6,880 nucleotides of DNA from JARRLC01 sp037387425 (GTDB taxonomy: Bacteria > Pseudomonadota > Alphaproteobacteria > Rhizobiales > Rhodomicrobiaceae). The DNA lies in the NCBI GenBank assembly GCA_037387425.1, contig JARRLC010000134.1, positions 1 through 6,880 of the forward strand, given 5' to 3'. Each line of letters begins with the position of its first letter. The stretch's first letter is position 1. Shown piece after piece: positions 1-6,576 of this stretch. The notes below the pieces were generated by a model. It saw only the letters and a list, made by a program, of their open reading frames with translations. It did no database searches and was not told where the DNA came from. Position numbers and translations under genes: made by a program.

Positions 1-1
1 A

Positions 2-91
2 GCGCTAGAGCCACTCCTTAACATGCTGGCGCCAGAGGCAATGTCGGTTGTGAGGATTTACACAAGGGAAGCAAGCTCTTCTTTGGCGTAA
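2..91 (+). CDS. Possible 3' end of a plus-strand gene, truncated by the window edge
   Basis: An open frame runs in from the left edge and stops at TAA 89-91. It gives about 29 residues, including the stretch LEPLLNMLAPEAMSVV followed by RIYTREASSSLA. The residue mix looks protein-like, with a hydrophobic/acidic helix-like segment and a short polar tail, but it is too short to identify. If real, it is the C-terminus of a gene convergent with the tRNA-Lys. A second open frame overlaps it (frame 1, 22-171) and reads equally like protein but has no ATG, GTG or TTG start, so the two may be halves of one frameshifted gene. Chance openness over 29 codons is likely enough that this stays tentative. 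Confidence 0.3.
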   Translation, partial: ALEPLLNMLAPEAMSVVRIYTREASSSLA

Positions 92-171
92 AACCGCAAA
101 AGTTCTCCCAGGGGAGAGCTATCGGCTTAGGTATCGCCGGAACCCACACGGAACCCGTAAACAAATTTTGA
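22..171 (+). pseudogene. Open frame without a start codon, possible frameshifted gene remnant
   Basis: Frame 1 is open from just after the TAA at 19-21 to a double stop TGA-TAA at 169-174, giving 49 codons. It contains protein-like runs such as KLFFGVKPQKFSQGRAIGLG. It contains no ATG, GTG or TTG codon, so it cannot start on its own. It overlaps the frame-2 tail that ends at 91. One reading is that a single gene crosses from frame 2 to frame 1 somewhere between about 60 and 90, through an indel or sequencing error, and ends at 171. The alternative is that this is simply non-coding DNA. I do not recognise the family. Confidence 0.2.
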
Positions 172-204
172 TAAGGAGGACTGTGGCTAAGCCTTTGATT
201 TATA

Positions 205-280
205 TGGTGAGCCCAGAAGGATTCGAACCTTCGACCTACTGATTAAAAGTCAGTTGCTCTACCAGCTGAGCTATAGGCTC
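205..280 (-). tRNA. tRNA-Lys (anticodon UUU), CCA encoded
   Basis: Read on the minus strand, this is a complete 76-nt cloverleaf. It has a 7-bp acceptor stem (GAGCCTA with TGGGCTC, one G-U pair), a D-arm GCTC/GAGC with loop AGCTGGTA, an anticodon stem ACTGA/TCAGT with loop CTTTTAA, a 5-nt variable loop AGGTC, a T-arm GAAGG/CCTTC with loop TTCGAAT, discriminator A, and encoded CCA at 207-205. The anticodon TTT lies at 247-245 and decodes AAA/AAG lysine codons. The gene lies 109 bp downstream of the glycosyltransferase pair on the same strand. It could be co-transcribed or have its own promoter, but no convincing -35/-10 pair was seen just upstream. tRNA 3' ends are common integrase targets; the 3' end here faces the left edge of the window. 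Confidence 0.97.
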
Positions 281-389
281 TTTGTATGAAAATGGCTCCT
301 GAAGCTCATGGCGATGCCAGCTTGGAACCGATTGTGACTATGGGTTACCACAGAGTTTCACTAAAATCTACACTTACATTGCCACAAAA

Positions 390-1529
390 TTACGCTGCGT
401 GCAGCCAATCGGATAAACGGGAGGTGAAATTGCGCCATGTTGGGATCGTTTGCTGGGCGGCTTCGTCCCACAGGCGGGCGGCGTTGCTATCCACAGATAG
501 AAATTTGACCGCCTCGGCGATGGTGTCCGGAGTGATGGGATCGATTTTCAAAAAGCCGCCATCTGGCAAATCGTTGAGGCTTGGCAAGGTGTTCGAGGCG
601 ATAACCGGGATGCCCGCGGCAAGGCTTTCCAGTGGCGGTATACCGAAGCCTTCCTCAGTGCTAACGAATATGGTTGCTCTTGCTTTGCGCAGCACATTGC
701 GGAGGACATCGTCGGTTGTGTGACCAAGATAATGGAAGCGCGGTTCGTTCTGGAGTTGATTGATAAGCGCTAGTTCCTCTTGCGTGCGAACATCAATGCG
801 TCCGATGATGAAAAGCTCAGCATTTCCTCCGCCTTTCCAAATATTCATGAATGCATTAAGAATATGCCTTACGTTTTTTCTGGGTTCTATTGTTCCGAAG
901 TAGACAAAATTTTGTTTACATGGTGAGAACTTTTGCGTTTTAAGCTGTAAGCTATCTCCACCGAGTTGGAGTACAACGCCATCCTTGTAAGGGGATTTGC
1001 GAATTTTTGTCTCGAAATCACGATGTGTTTGCTGGCTTATAAAGGACAGATGCGGAACGCGCCTCATTGCGTGCAGATATGGCATGCAGTTCAAAGACGA
1101 TCCCACTGGATAATGGGCAGGAAACAAAAAAGGCATGAAATCATAAACGAGCCATTTTATTTTTGCGTTGTCGTTGTTTGCTACATTGATGTATTTCTGC
1201 GCGCGCAAGTTATCAAAAAATACTTCAGGATTAAACAGGTTTTTCTCTATTTTTTCTTCAGTAATACATGGTGCTGTCTCCCAAAATGTTGTCAGATAGG
1301 TGAGGGGGCTGTCTTCGGTAATTTCTGCGCCGTCCATAGTCGCTTTGAGGACTGGGGGCGTAACCTCAACAAATTCGTTCCGACCGCCGTGATATGCGCA
1401 AGGGACTAGAGGGGTGGAGACGGACCAGTTGTTGATAATTTCGCGTTCGACACGCTGAATGCCAGTGCGCACCGGATTTTTTACAAGCTCGGTAATGTCC
1501 ATATAGATGGGAGTGCTAGGCATGGGCAT
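390..1529 (-). CDS. Glycosyltransferase, GT-B fold, family 4 type (single module)
   Basis: This 379-aa protein probably transfers a sugar from a nucleotide-activated donor to a growing surface glycan on the cytoplasmic side of the inner membrane. The C-terminal half is a recognisable GT4 (glycosyl transferases group 1) domain. FGTIEPRKN at 211-219 is the usual start of the donor-binding domain. The E-x7-E motif is intact, with E293 and E301 in the run EGFGIPPLE, followed by AAGIPVIAS. The N-terminal half (1-200) is divergent, opening with YMDITELVKNPVRTGIQRVERE, a segment typical of GT4 proteins that begin with a xTGIQR/GIxR turn. No signal peptide or membrane span is seen. The start ATG lies 6 nt after the stop of the upstream 795-aa glycosyltransferase, with a weak Shine-Dalgarno, so translational coupling is likely; a second ATG two codons in (1523) is an alternative. 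Donor and acceptor cannot be predicted. GC falls to about one third at 841-960 and 1141-1260, unlike its neighbours. Confidence 0.9.
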   Translation of the reverse strand: MPMPSTPIYMDITELVKNPVRTGIQRVEREIINNWSVSTPLVPCAYHGGRNEFVEVTPPVLKATMDGAEITEDSPLTYLTTFWETAPCITEEKIEKNLFNPEVFFDNLRAQKYINVANNDNAKIKWLVYDFMPFLFPAHYPVGSSLNCMPYLHAMRRVPHLSFISQQTHRDFETKIRKSPYKDGVVLQLGGDSLQLKTQKFSPCKQNFVYFGTIEPRKNVRHILNAFMNIWKGGGNAELFIIGRIDVRTQEELALINQLQNEPRFHYLGHTTDDVLRNVLRKARATIFVSTEEGFGIPPLESLAAGIPVIASNTLPSLNDLPDGGFLKIDPITPDTIAEAVKFLSVDSNAARLWDEAAQQTIPTWRNFTSRLSDWLHAA

Positions 1530-1535
1530 ACACCA

Positions 1536-3923
1536 TCAGGCTGCCGCAATAAAGCGTCGGGTCTCAAGCGACAACCCTTCACAAAGGCGATGCGCGTAGA
1601 CGGTGAAATTGTGGGTAGCGGCGAAGGCTTTTCGTTCCCCATGGGGACGCGCGCCACCGTTGTATCGTTCGATGAGCGAGGCCCAGGCGTTGGCTATCAA
1701 AACCGGACTGGGCCGATCGTGCACGCGTTCTACATATGAAGGCGATTCCATTGAGTCGGCGAGATCGGCGTTGGCGACGGTAGGCAGCCCCACGGCGATG
1801 CAATCCAGCAGTGCGCCTGACAGGCCACCAAGCAGATGTGTGCGGAGCTGCACTCCCAGATCAGCTGCGAGCAGATAGTCACGGTAACTCGCTTCGCTAG
1901 AGTATTTGTTCGTGAATATCACGTTATTGCTTATGCCGAGTTGATCGCTGAATTGCGTGTATTGACGGAATAATCTATCGCCTTCTCCGACAAAATATAA
2001 TTTGGCAGGCACGCCCCATGACCGCAGGAGTTCAAGAGCGGAGATACAGTCCATTGGGGCTTTCGATTTATGGATGAAGCCAAAGCTGACTATGGCAACT
2101 TCAGATTGGCTTATCCCCAAGCGTTCACGTGCTTGTAGTCTTCGCGCTGGTGCAAAGTCTGTTTCCGCCCAATGCCGGTAAATGGAAAAGGGCAAGATGT
2201 TGGGCGTGATGTTGAAGCGGTCTTGCACGATTTTCGCGGTGTTGATGGAGTGCATAAACAGCGGGTCGGAAACGGCGGCGAGTTCGCCGAGCAATGTCGC
2301 TTCCAGCTTCGACTCTTCGGCGAGCCAGCCGTCGAGTTCTCCTTTTTGTAAAGGGCGCTGTAATTCGTTTGCCGCAACGCTTTCCGCCCGTTCTTTTCCG
2401 AGCAGTATACCGTAGAAGCCGAGAAGCCGGTTGTCGTGCTGGATGCAGGCGCCACCGTAACGTATCAAATGCTGGAAGATATCCAGATGGAAGTGCGAGT
2501 TCCCCATCACTGACACCACGCGGTCGTATTCTGGCGCGAGATGTGCGTAGACCGATATGGGGCGGATGGAAGCTACGTCCTCAATAGGGGAGGGCGATGG
2601 CGTGTTCGTGTAAACGGTGACGTCGCATATTTTCGCGAGTTCCTTCAGGCAAGCGGCGGAATAATCCGCCACGCCGGAACGCACAGGGGGCAGGGGCGTT
2701 ATGAAAGCGATTCGTGGGCGGTGCCGGCGTGATACAGTGGGCGAGTTTATCGCGGTTGCGGAAGGAGCAGCGGAATCCGCCGTCTCCATGTGTTCCAACA
2801 GTGCGGACCAGAAACGTTTGGCAACGTTCTTTGCAGTAAATCTTGGCCAGACGTTTTGGTGCGTTTTGACGAACTCGGCGGTAGCGTACTTGTCTTGCCA
2901 CAAATGTTCCAACAGTTGGCACAGCTCTGCATCGGCGTTGCAGGGGAGCAGATAATTGGGAAGTTTTATCAGTTCGCGGTGCGCGGGAATGTCGGATGCG
3001 ATGACAGGGGTATCGCAGGCCATGGCTTCGATAAGCGGCAGCGAGAAACCTTCAGCGCGTGACATGCAGACAACGCAATATGCGTGTCTATAAAGTTTGA
3101 CGAGCGTATTTTGATCAACGTGACCGGCGAATGTAAGTAACCTTGGCGATCCGCCATGTATTATGTATTTGTTTAGCAGATCGTCGCGCCAGTATCTGGG
3201 ATAATTTCCTGTTATGACGAGGTCGATTTTCTTGCGGCGAAGCAATGTGCTTTGAGCATGTGCGCGGATGGCGCATTCAACATTTTTGCGTTCATCTCCG
3301 CCGCCGATGACGAGTACGGAACGGCGCATTTTTGCATTGCTGTGCTGTGGTGTGCGGGTGTTTTGTGTGATGAATGAAGGGGCGAGCGGCGCGCCCATGT
3401 TGACAATTTCCGATGGCGGAATTGCAAGGCGTTCGCCAAGTTCGCTCGCAGTTGCTTCGGAAATGGGGGCGAAGAAGCGGTGGCAGGCAAGCCAGTACAT
3501 CGATAGGCTGTAGCCTAAGCGTTCGGCGAGCCCGGGCAGGTAGCGTTCGGGTTCGGCGAGTGGGATGAAGTCGTAACAGACGGCTGCGGAAAGCACGTTT
3601 GGATCGTTCACCAACCGCGCCACGAAAAGCGGATCGTGCGTCATTGGAGAAAGGTTGACGAACGTCGCGGAAGGCCCCGGCTCTCTGGGGGCGGAATGGC
3701 GGATGGCGTCAACGGCAATGCGGTGCTCTGGCGATAAATCGGGCAGGTCAGACGCGATGAGACCGGTGAAACGCCATTTTTCCGCGGGCTTAGCCGTCTC
3801 AAGGTATTCTTTCGCGCGGATCAGAATGGTTTCAGCTACCTTGCCTACGCCGCGTGTGCGATAGGCTTCGTCTTGAAGGCAGCGCATATCGAAAATGATA
3901 TCGCGATGAGGTGACGCTGACAT
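1536..3923 (-). CDS. Double-module glycosyltransferase (two fused GT4-type domains)
   Basis: At 795 aa this is about twice a normal GT4 enzyme and consists of two GT-B modules in tandem. Module 1 (about 1-380) has the donor-domain opening GGGDERKNV (207-215) and an intact E-x7-E motif (E291 and E299 in EGFSLPLIE) followed by ACDTPVIASD. A low-complexity Ala/Ser/Thr linker (about 381-400) leads to module 2 (about 401-795). That module restarts with RIAFITPLPPVRSGVADYSA (405-424), a typical GT4 N-terminal strand and glycine turn, then SFGFIHKSKA (613-622) and GGLSGALLDCIAVGLPTV (699-716). In module 2 the usual first acidic residue of the donor motif appears to be replaced (Gly700/Leu701) and the second is Asp707. 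The protein may add two successive sugars, or use one module for structure. It is cytoplasmic, with no signal or membrane segment seen. It heads a two-gene unit with the 379-aa glycosyltransferase. The start at 3923 has a poor ribosome site; Met13 is the next in-frame choice and is no better. Confidence 0.9.
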   Translation of the reverse strand: MSASPHRDIIFDMRCLQDEAYRTRGVGKVAETILIRAKEYLETAKPAEKWRFTGLIASDLPDLSPEHRIAVDAIRHSAPREPGPSATFVNLSPMTHDPLFVARLVNDPNVLSAAVCYDFIPLAEPERYLPGLAERLGYSLSMYWLACHRFFAPISEATASELGERLAIPPSEIVNMGAPLAPSFITQNTRTPQHSNAKMRRSVLVIGGGDERKNVECAIRAHAQSTLLRRKKIDLVITGNYPRYWRDDLLNKYIIHGGSPRLLTFAGHVDQNTLVKLYRHAYCVVCMSRAEGFSLPLIEAMACDTPVIASDIPAHRELIKLPNYLLPCNADAELCQLLEHLWQDKYATAEFVKTHQNVWPRFTAKNVAKRFWSALLEHMETADSAAPSATAINSPTVSRRHRPRIAFITPLPPVRSGVADYSAACLKELAKICDVTVYTNTPSPSPIEDVASIRPISVYAHLAPEYDRVVSVMGNSHFHLDIFQHLIRYGGACIQHDNRLLGFYGILLGKERAESVAANELQRPLQKGELDGWLAEESKLEATLLGELAAVSDPLFMHSINTAKIVQDRFNITPNILPFSIYRHWAETDFAPARRLQARERLGISQSEVAIVSFGFIHKSKAPMDCISALELLRSWGVPAKLYFVGEGDRLFRQYTQFSDQLGISNNVIFTNKYSSEASYRDYLLAADLGVQLRTHLLGGLSGALLDCIAVGLPTVANADLADSMESPSYVERVHDRPSPVLIANAWASLIERYNGGARPHGERKAFAATHNFTVYAHRLCEGLSLETRRFIAAA

Positions 3924-3952
3924 AGAGTATCACTTGCTCAGGTTTAAGATGG

Positions 3953-3971
3953 CGGCGTCTGAAGAGCGCCG
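3953..3971 (-). promoter_or_regulatory. Small GC hairpin in the putative leader of the glycosyltransferase operon
   Basis: CGGCG (3953-3957) and CGCCG (3967-3971) form a perfect 5-bp GC stem with a 9-nt loop, about 30 bp before the start codon at 3923. No T run follows on either strand, so it is not a standard terminator. It could affect translation or message stability, or be chance in GC-rich DNA. Confidence 0.2.
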
Positions 3972-4123
3972 TCGAATGAAAACAAAACAACCACGGGCTA
4001 ACGAATGCGCCCCTGCACATCAATCAATGAAACTTCCCCGCGAGATTATGTGGCTTCTGCACGAGCGTGAACCTCGTACAACTACTGAAGTGAGGTGTTT
4101 CGGCCGTCAATGCACGCTAAAGT

Positions 4124-4150
4124 AGTATATTGCGGCAATGTGCAATTCAA
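4124..4150 (-). promoter_or_regulatory. Candidate sigma-70-type promoter for the glycosyltransferase operon
   Basis: On the minus strand, TTGAAT (4150-4145) and TATACT (4129-4124) resemble -35 and -10 boxes, but the 15-bp spacer is shorter than the usual 16-18. Shifting the upstream box by one or two bases gives normal spacing with poorer matches. It lies in the most AT-rich part of the gap and would produce a leader of roughly 195 nt before the start at 3923. It rests on consensus resemblance only. Confidence 0.25.
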
Positions 4151-4201
4151 GACAATAAAATACCGTCCAGTAAAAAATGGCGTTATGAATTAAGTAGATG
4201 T

Positions 4202-4855
4202 TTAGCCGCTATGCATCAGCTCTTGAACGAGTGAGGCAAGCCCGAGGCGGCGTTTGCGTTTGAGCCGCTCAGCAGAGAGGATATGCCGCAAACTCGTCAG
4301 GGTCGTTTCGAAATCGTCGTTGACGAGCACATAATCGTACTCTTCCCAATGCGAGATTTCTTCAGCGGAACCTGCAAGCCGACGCGCCAGCACTTCGTCG
4401 CTGTCGGTCGCGCGGGTGCGAAGGCGCTCGATTTGCGTCTGGCGGGATGGCGGCAGCAAGAAGACAGGCACGACATCATTGGGAAGAACTTTCACCGCCT
4501 TTTGCGCGCCTTGCCAATCGATATCGGATATGACGTCGCGCCCTTCGGTCAGCGCGGCTTCGATTGGTGTTTTCGGCGTGCCGTAAAGATTGCCGAACAC
4601 CTCAGCCCATTCGAGGAATTCGCCTTCGCTGCGCTGGGTTTCGAACGTGGCGCGGTCGATGAAATTGTAATGCTTGCCGTTGATTTCGCCGTTGCGTGGC
4701 GGGCGCGTCGTGGTGGAGACGGAAAGTTCGAGTTCGCTGTCTTCTTCGTTCAGACGGTTCGCGAGCGATGTCTTTCCCGCGCCTGCCGGTGACGACAAGA
4801 TGAAAAGCAAGCCGCGCCTTTTGTTGATGTTATTAATGTTAGCTGTTTGATGCAT
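4202..4855 (-). CDS. gmk: Guanylate kinase
   Basis: Guanylate kinase phosphorylates GMP (and dGMP) with ATP to GDP, an essential cytoplasmic step in guanine nucleotide supply. The 217-aa length fits the bacterial family (about 205-220). The P-loop is SSPAGAGKTS (21-30), with Lys28 and Thr29 for ATP phosphates. The GMP-binding region shows STTTRPPRNGE (47-57, with Arg51, Arg54 and Glu57), HYNFID (62-67) and EFLEWAEVFGNLYGT (79-93, with Glu82 and Tyr91). DIDWQGA (111-117) is the conserved core strand, and the lid is ERLRTRATDSDEVLARRL (143-160). The first dozen residues (MHQTANINNINK) are a poorly conserved lead-in. The start is supported by AAGGA about 8 nt upstream, which overlaps the yicC stop (TAAGGA), 10 bp away, indicating co-transcription. 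It is the last gene before a 278-bp gap. Confidence 0.97.
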   Translation of the reverse strand: MHQTANINNINKRRGLLFILSSPAGAGKTSLANRLNEEDSELELSVSTTTRPPRNGEINGKHYNFIDRATFETQRSEGEFLEWAEVFGNLYGTPKTPIEAALTEGRDVISDIDWQGAQKAVKVLPNDVVPVFLLPPSRQTQIERLRTRATDSDEVLARRLAGSAEEISHWEEYDYVLVNDDFETTLTSLRHILSAERLKRKRRLGLASLVQELMHSG

Positions 4856-4865
4856 CGGTGCGTCC

Positions 4866-5756
4866 TTATTCGACGTTGGCGACCTGTTCGCGCATTTGAT
4901 CTATCGCGCTTTTTAACCGCAGACCGATACGGGTGATTTCCGCCGCGTTCGATTTTGAGCACGTCGTATTGGCTTCACGCTGAAATTCTTGCGCCAGAAA
5001 TTCGAGTTTGCGTCCCACCGGTCCGTTTTCGGCGAGTAAGTCGCGCGCGGCGGTGACATGGGCGCGCAGCCTTTTGAGTTCTTCCTCGATGTCGGCTTTG
5101 GTGGCGAGCAGCACGGCCTCCTGATAAAGCCTGTCTTGATCGAGTTCCACCTCGGTTTCAAGGCGCTTGAGCTGCTGGCGGAGGCGTTCCGCGATAAACT
5201 CGGGAGTGCGTGCGGGGGCTGATTCGGCTTCCTCAATAAGAGCGGAAATTTCTTCCAGCTTGGCGTTGAGAATGCTTTCCAGATGAGCGCCTTCAGCGTT
5301 CCGGCTTGAAACAACGCCGTTCAGCGCGTCTTGGAAAGAGCTTTGCAAGGCGTCGAAAAGCGGGTTGGTGGCCTGTTCATTCACGGGTAAGGGCTCAGCG
5401 ATTTCGATGACGCCTTTCATGGAGAGCAACGTTTCCAGCGAGACCGCTCCGCTTGCGCCGGTAAGTTTGCGTGCCTCTTCGGCTAACGCGGCAAGTTTTA
5501 AGAGTGCGGTTTCATTGAGTCGGAAATCTGAACTGGCGGCAGGGGCTCTCAGCGTGAGATTAATGGTGCAACTGCCCCGTGCGATGGTCTTGGTAAGTGT
5601 GTTGCGCACACGGAGTTCGAATTCTTCGTATCCTTGCGGCAAGCGCATGCGAATATCCAGGCCGCGATTATTGACAGTGCGAATTTCCCAGAGCCAAGAC
5701 GTGTCGCCATTCTGGCCGCTCGCTCTGCCGAAGCCTGTCATGCTTTTTATAGCCAT
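4866..5756 (-). CDS. yicC: YicC family endoribonuclease
   Basis: This 296-aa protein belongs to the YicC family (Escherichia coli YicC is about 287 aa), whose E. coli member is reported to be an RNA-cleaving enzyme linked to small-RNA turnover. The N-terminal YicC domain opens with the diagnostic MAIKSMTGFGRA (1-12), then EIRTVNNRGLDIRMRLP (24-40). The C-terminal DUF1732-type domain shows RLYQEAVLLATKADIEEELKRL (209-230), GRKLEFLAQEFQREANTTCSKS (248-269) and a final LKSAIDQMREQVANVE (281-296). The NTTCSKS form is the type I associate with Alphaproteobacteria. The middle (150-240) is predicted helical and charged, probably coiled coil. The protein is cytoplasmic and has no signal peptide. It directly precedes gmk, a pairing common in Alphaproteobacteria; the mltG gene often found just upstream is not here. 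The start is fixed by the family N-terminus; an AGAGA-like site lies upstream. Confidence 0.96.
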   Translation of the reverse strand: MAIKSMTGFGRASGQNGDTSWLWEIRTVNNRGLDIRMRLPQGYEEFELRVRNTLTKTIARGSCTINLTLRAPAASSDFRLNETALLKLAALAEEARKLTGASGAVSLETLLSMKGVIEIAEPLPVNEQATNPLFDALQSSFQDALNGVVSSRNAEGAHLESILNAKLEEISALIEEAESAPARTPEFIAERLRQQLKRLETEVELDQDRLYQEAVLLATKADIEEELKRLRAHVTAARDLLAENGPVGRKLEFLAQEFQREANTTCSKSNAAEITRIGLRLKSAIDQMREQVANVE

Positions 5757-5928
5757 AATTTATTATCTCTTCGCGGGATATCCGCCTGTCGGAGTTGAGC
5801 ATTTTAGCCGCTATCCGCCGCCTTTGTGCGAGCGGCAAATTAGACCATCGGAGTAGATGCTACTTTTAATGACGAAACAGATTATTCGCAAGTTGGAGAA
5901 TCAGGCGGGTGGGAGGAAGTATTTCGCC
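5757..5928. other. Intergenic gap between yicC and the unknown membrane protein gene
   Basis: These 172 bp probably hold the yicC–gmk promoter. A TAAAAT box (minus strand, 5806-5801) lies 45 bp before the yicC start, but no good -35 is found 16-18 bp upstream of it. A short AT-rich hairpin AGTAG/CTACT (5852-5864) is followed by TTT on the plus strand, which is too weak to call a terminator. Confidence 0.4.
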
Positions 5929-6576
5929 TTAAAAGTCCATAGAGGGGTTGGCGATGGTCTTTTGTAGCAACACGCGTCTGGCGTTGGAGAGCGCCCGGTC
6001 AGCCGCTGCCCAGATTTTCTGGTCGTTGTCGGCCTGCATGTAGTCGGATATCAGCTTTGCCGCCACAGTTCCAATGATGAGCAGGAATAACGCCGCGACG
6101 CTGCCGCTAATAAAGAACATCTTGGTTTGGATGAAATTCAGGCCGCGCTGATAGACGAGCCATGCCAGCAGCATGGTCAGCGCTGGAAAGGTGGTGAAAA
6201 AGCTAATGCCCGTTGCTTTCCACTTGCTGATTTTCGGACGGATACGCGCAATGTTTTCAGGAAGTCGGGCAATTGCGCCTGTCGTGTGATTCTCTAGATA
6301 GATGCAATGACCATAGGGGGCGCCTTTTAGCGCCGCCCAAACGGCTGTGACGGCGTGTCCGTTACGGAAGCTCATGCCGCTATCGACGAGAACGATTTCG
6401 ATCTCGCGTCCACGGTGTTGGCGGAGCACAAAGCGCTGATGCGTTGGTGTTTGAATATCTGCCGCCCCGACCGGTTGGTTCAGGCGGTCTTTAGAATCAG
6501 TTGATTGGTCTGATTCGGCCCAAGTTTGAAGTTTGGTTACTAGCCCGGTTGCCGCCCAGGCGAAAAACTCGCTCAT
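5929..6576 (-). CDS. Unrecognised inner-membrane protein with two membrane segments
   Basis: I do not recognise this 215-aa protein. Residues 1-47 are polar and low in conserved pattern. Residues 48-113 look like a small beta-rich cytoplasmic domain (RFVLRQHRGREIEIVLVDSG, then NGHAVTAVWAAL and HCIYLENHTTGAIARLPENI). Two hydrophobic stretches follow, about 121-142 (ATGISFFTTFPALTMLLAWL) and 153-176 (MFFISGSVAALFLLIIGTVA), separated by a short loop with Arg and Lys. A charged helical tail (about 177-207) closes the protein. The layout suggests both ends face the same side, most simply the cytoplasm, with a hairpin in the membrane. No enzyme motif is visible. It shares strand with yicC and gmk but is 172 bp away, so a shared transcript is not assured. 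The start at 6576 has only a close GGA before it, so an internal start remains possible, although the frame itself looks real from its length and hydrophobic pattern. Confidence 0.75.
   Translation of the reverse strand: MSEFFAWAATGLVTKLQTWAESDQSTDSKDRLNQPVGAADIQTPTHQRFVLRQHRGREIEIVLVDSGMSFRNGHAVTAVWAALKGAPYGHCIYLENHTTGAIARLPENIARIRPKISKWKATGISFFTTFPALTMLLAWLVYQRGLNFIQTKMFFISGSVAALFLLIIGTVAAKLISDYMQADNDQKIWAAADRALSNARRVLLQKTIANPSMDF

Larger units (their letters stand above)
3924..4201. other. Intergenic region between gmk and the glycosyltransferase operon
   Basis: These 278 bp hold no convincing gene. A plus-strand 63-codon frame (3934-4125) and a minus-strand 63-codon frame (3832-4023) cross it, but both are rich in Arg/His/Cys, lack good ribosome sites and show no domain. 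The region must hold the end of the yicC–gmk transcript and probably the promoter of the glycosyltransferase pair. No hairpin followed by a T run was found after gmk on the minus strand. A candidate promoter (4124-4150) and a leader hairpin (3953-3971) are listed separately. Confidence 0.6.

Noticed and set aside
183..242. Plus-strand mini-ORF (GTG 183 to TGA 242) behind an AAGGAGGA sequence, reading MAKPLIYMVSPEGFEPSTY.
   Set aside because: Most of it is the antisense of tRNA-Lys; the GFEPSTY ending is the usual false peptide from reading a tRNA T-arm backwards. The ribosome-like site is also only 3 nt from the GTG.
334..361. Hairpin GTGA-CTATGG/CCACAG-TCAC between the glycosyltransferase stop and tRNA-Lys, considered as a terminator.
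   Set aside because: It has a 4-nt bulge, a G-U pair and no T run on either strand, so it does not meet the pattern of an intrinsic terminator.
286..723. A 145-codon plus-strand frame starting next to the tRNA.
   Set aside because: From 390 onward it is antisense to the glycosyltransferase C-terminus, and its Ser/Arg-rich composition is typical of a shadow.
966..1409. A 147-codon plus-strand frame.
   Set aside because: It is antisense to the 379-aa glycosyltransferase, is Cys/Phe/His-rich, and has no domain or ribosome site.
3832..4125. Two 63-codon frames (plus 3934-4125, minus 3832-4023) in the gap before the glycosyltransferase operon.
   Set aside because: They overlap each other, have no clear ribosome sites and unlikely compositions, and one runs into the real 795-aa gene.
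4283..4792. A 169-codon plus-strand open frame.
   Set aside because: It lies wholly antisense to gmk, whose motifs are unmistakable. Codon bias on the minus strand explains its openness.
5852..5868. AGTAG/CTACT hairpin followed by TTT on the plus strand.
   Set aside because: The stem is only 5 AT-rich pairs with a 3-nt loop, and no plus-strand gene ends before it.
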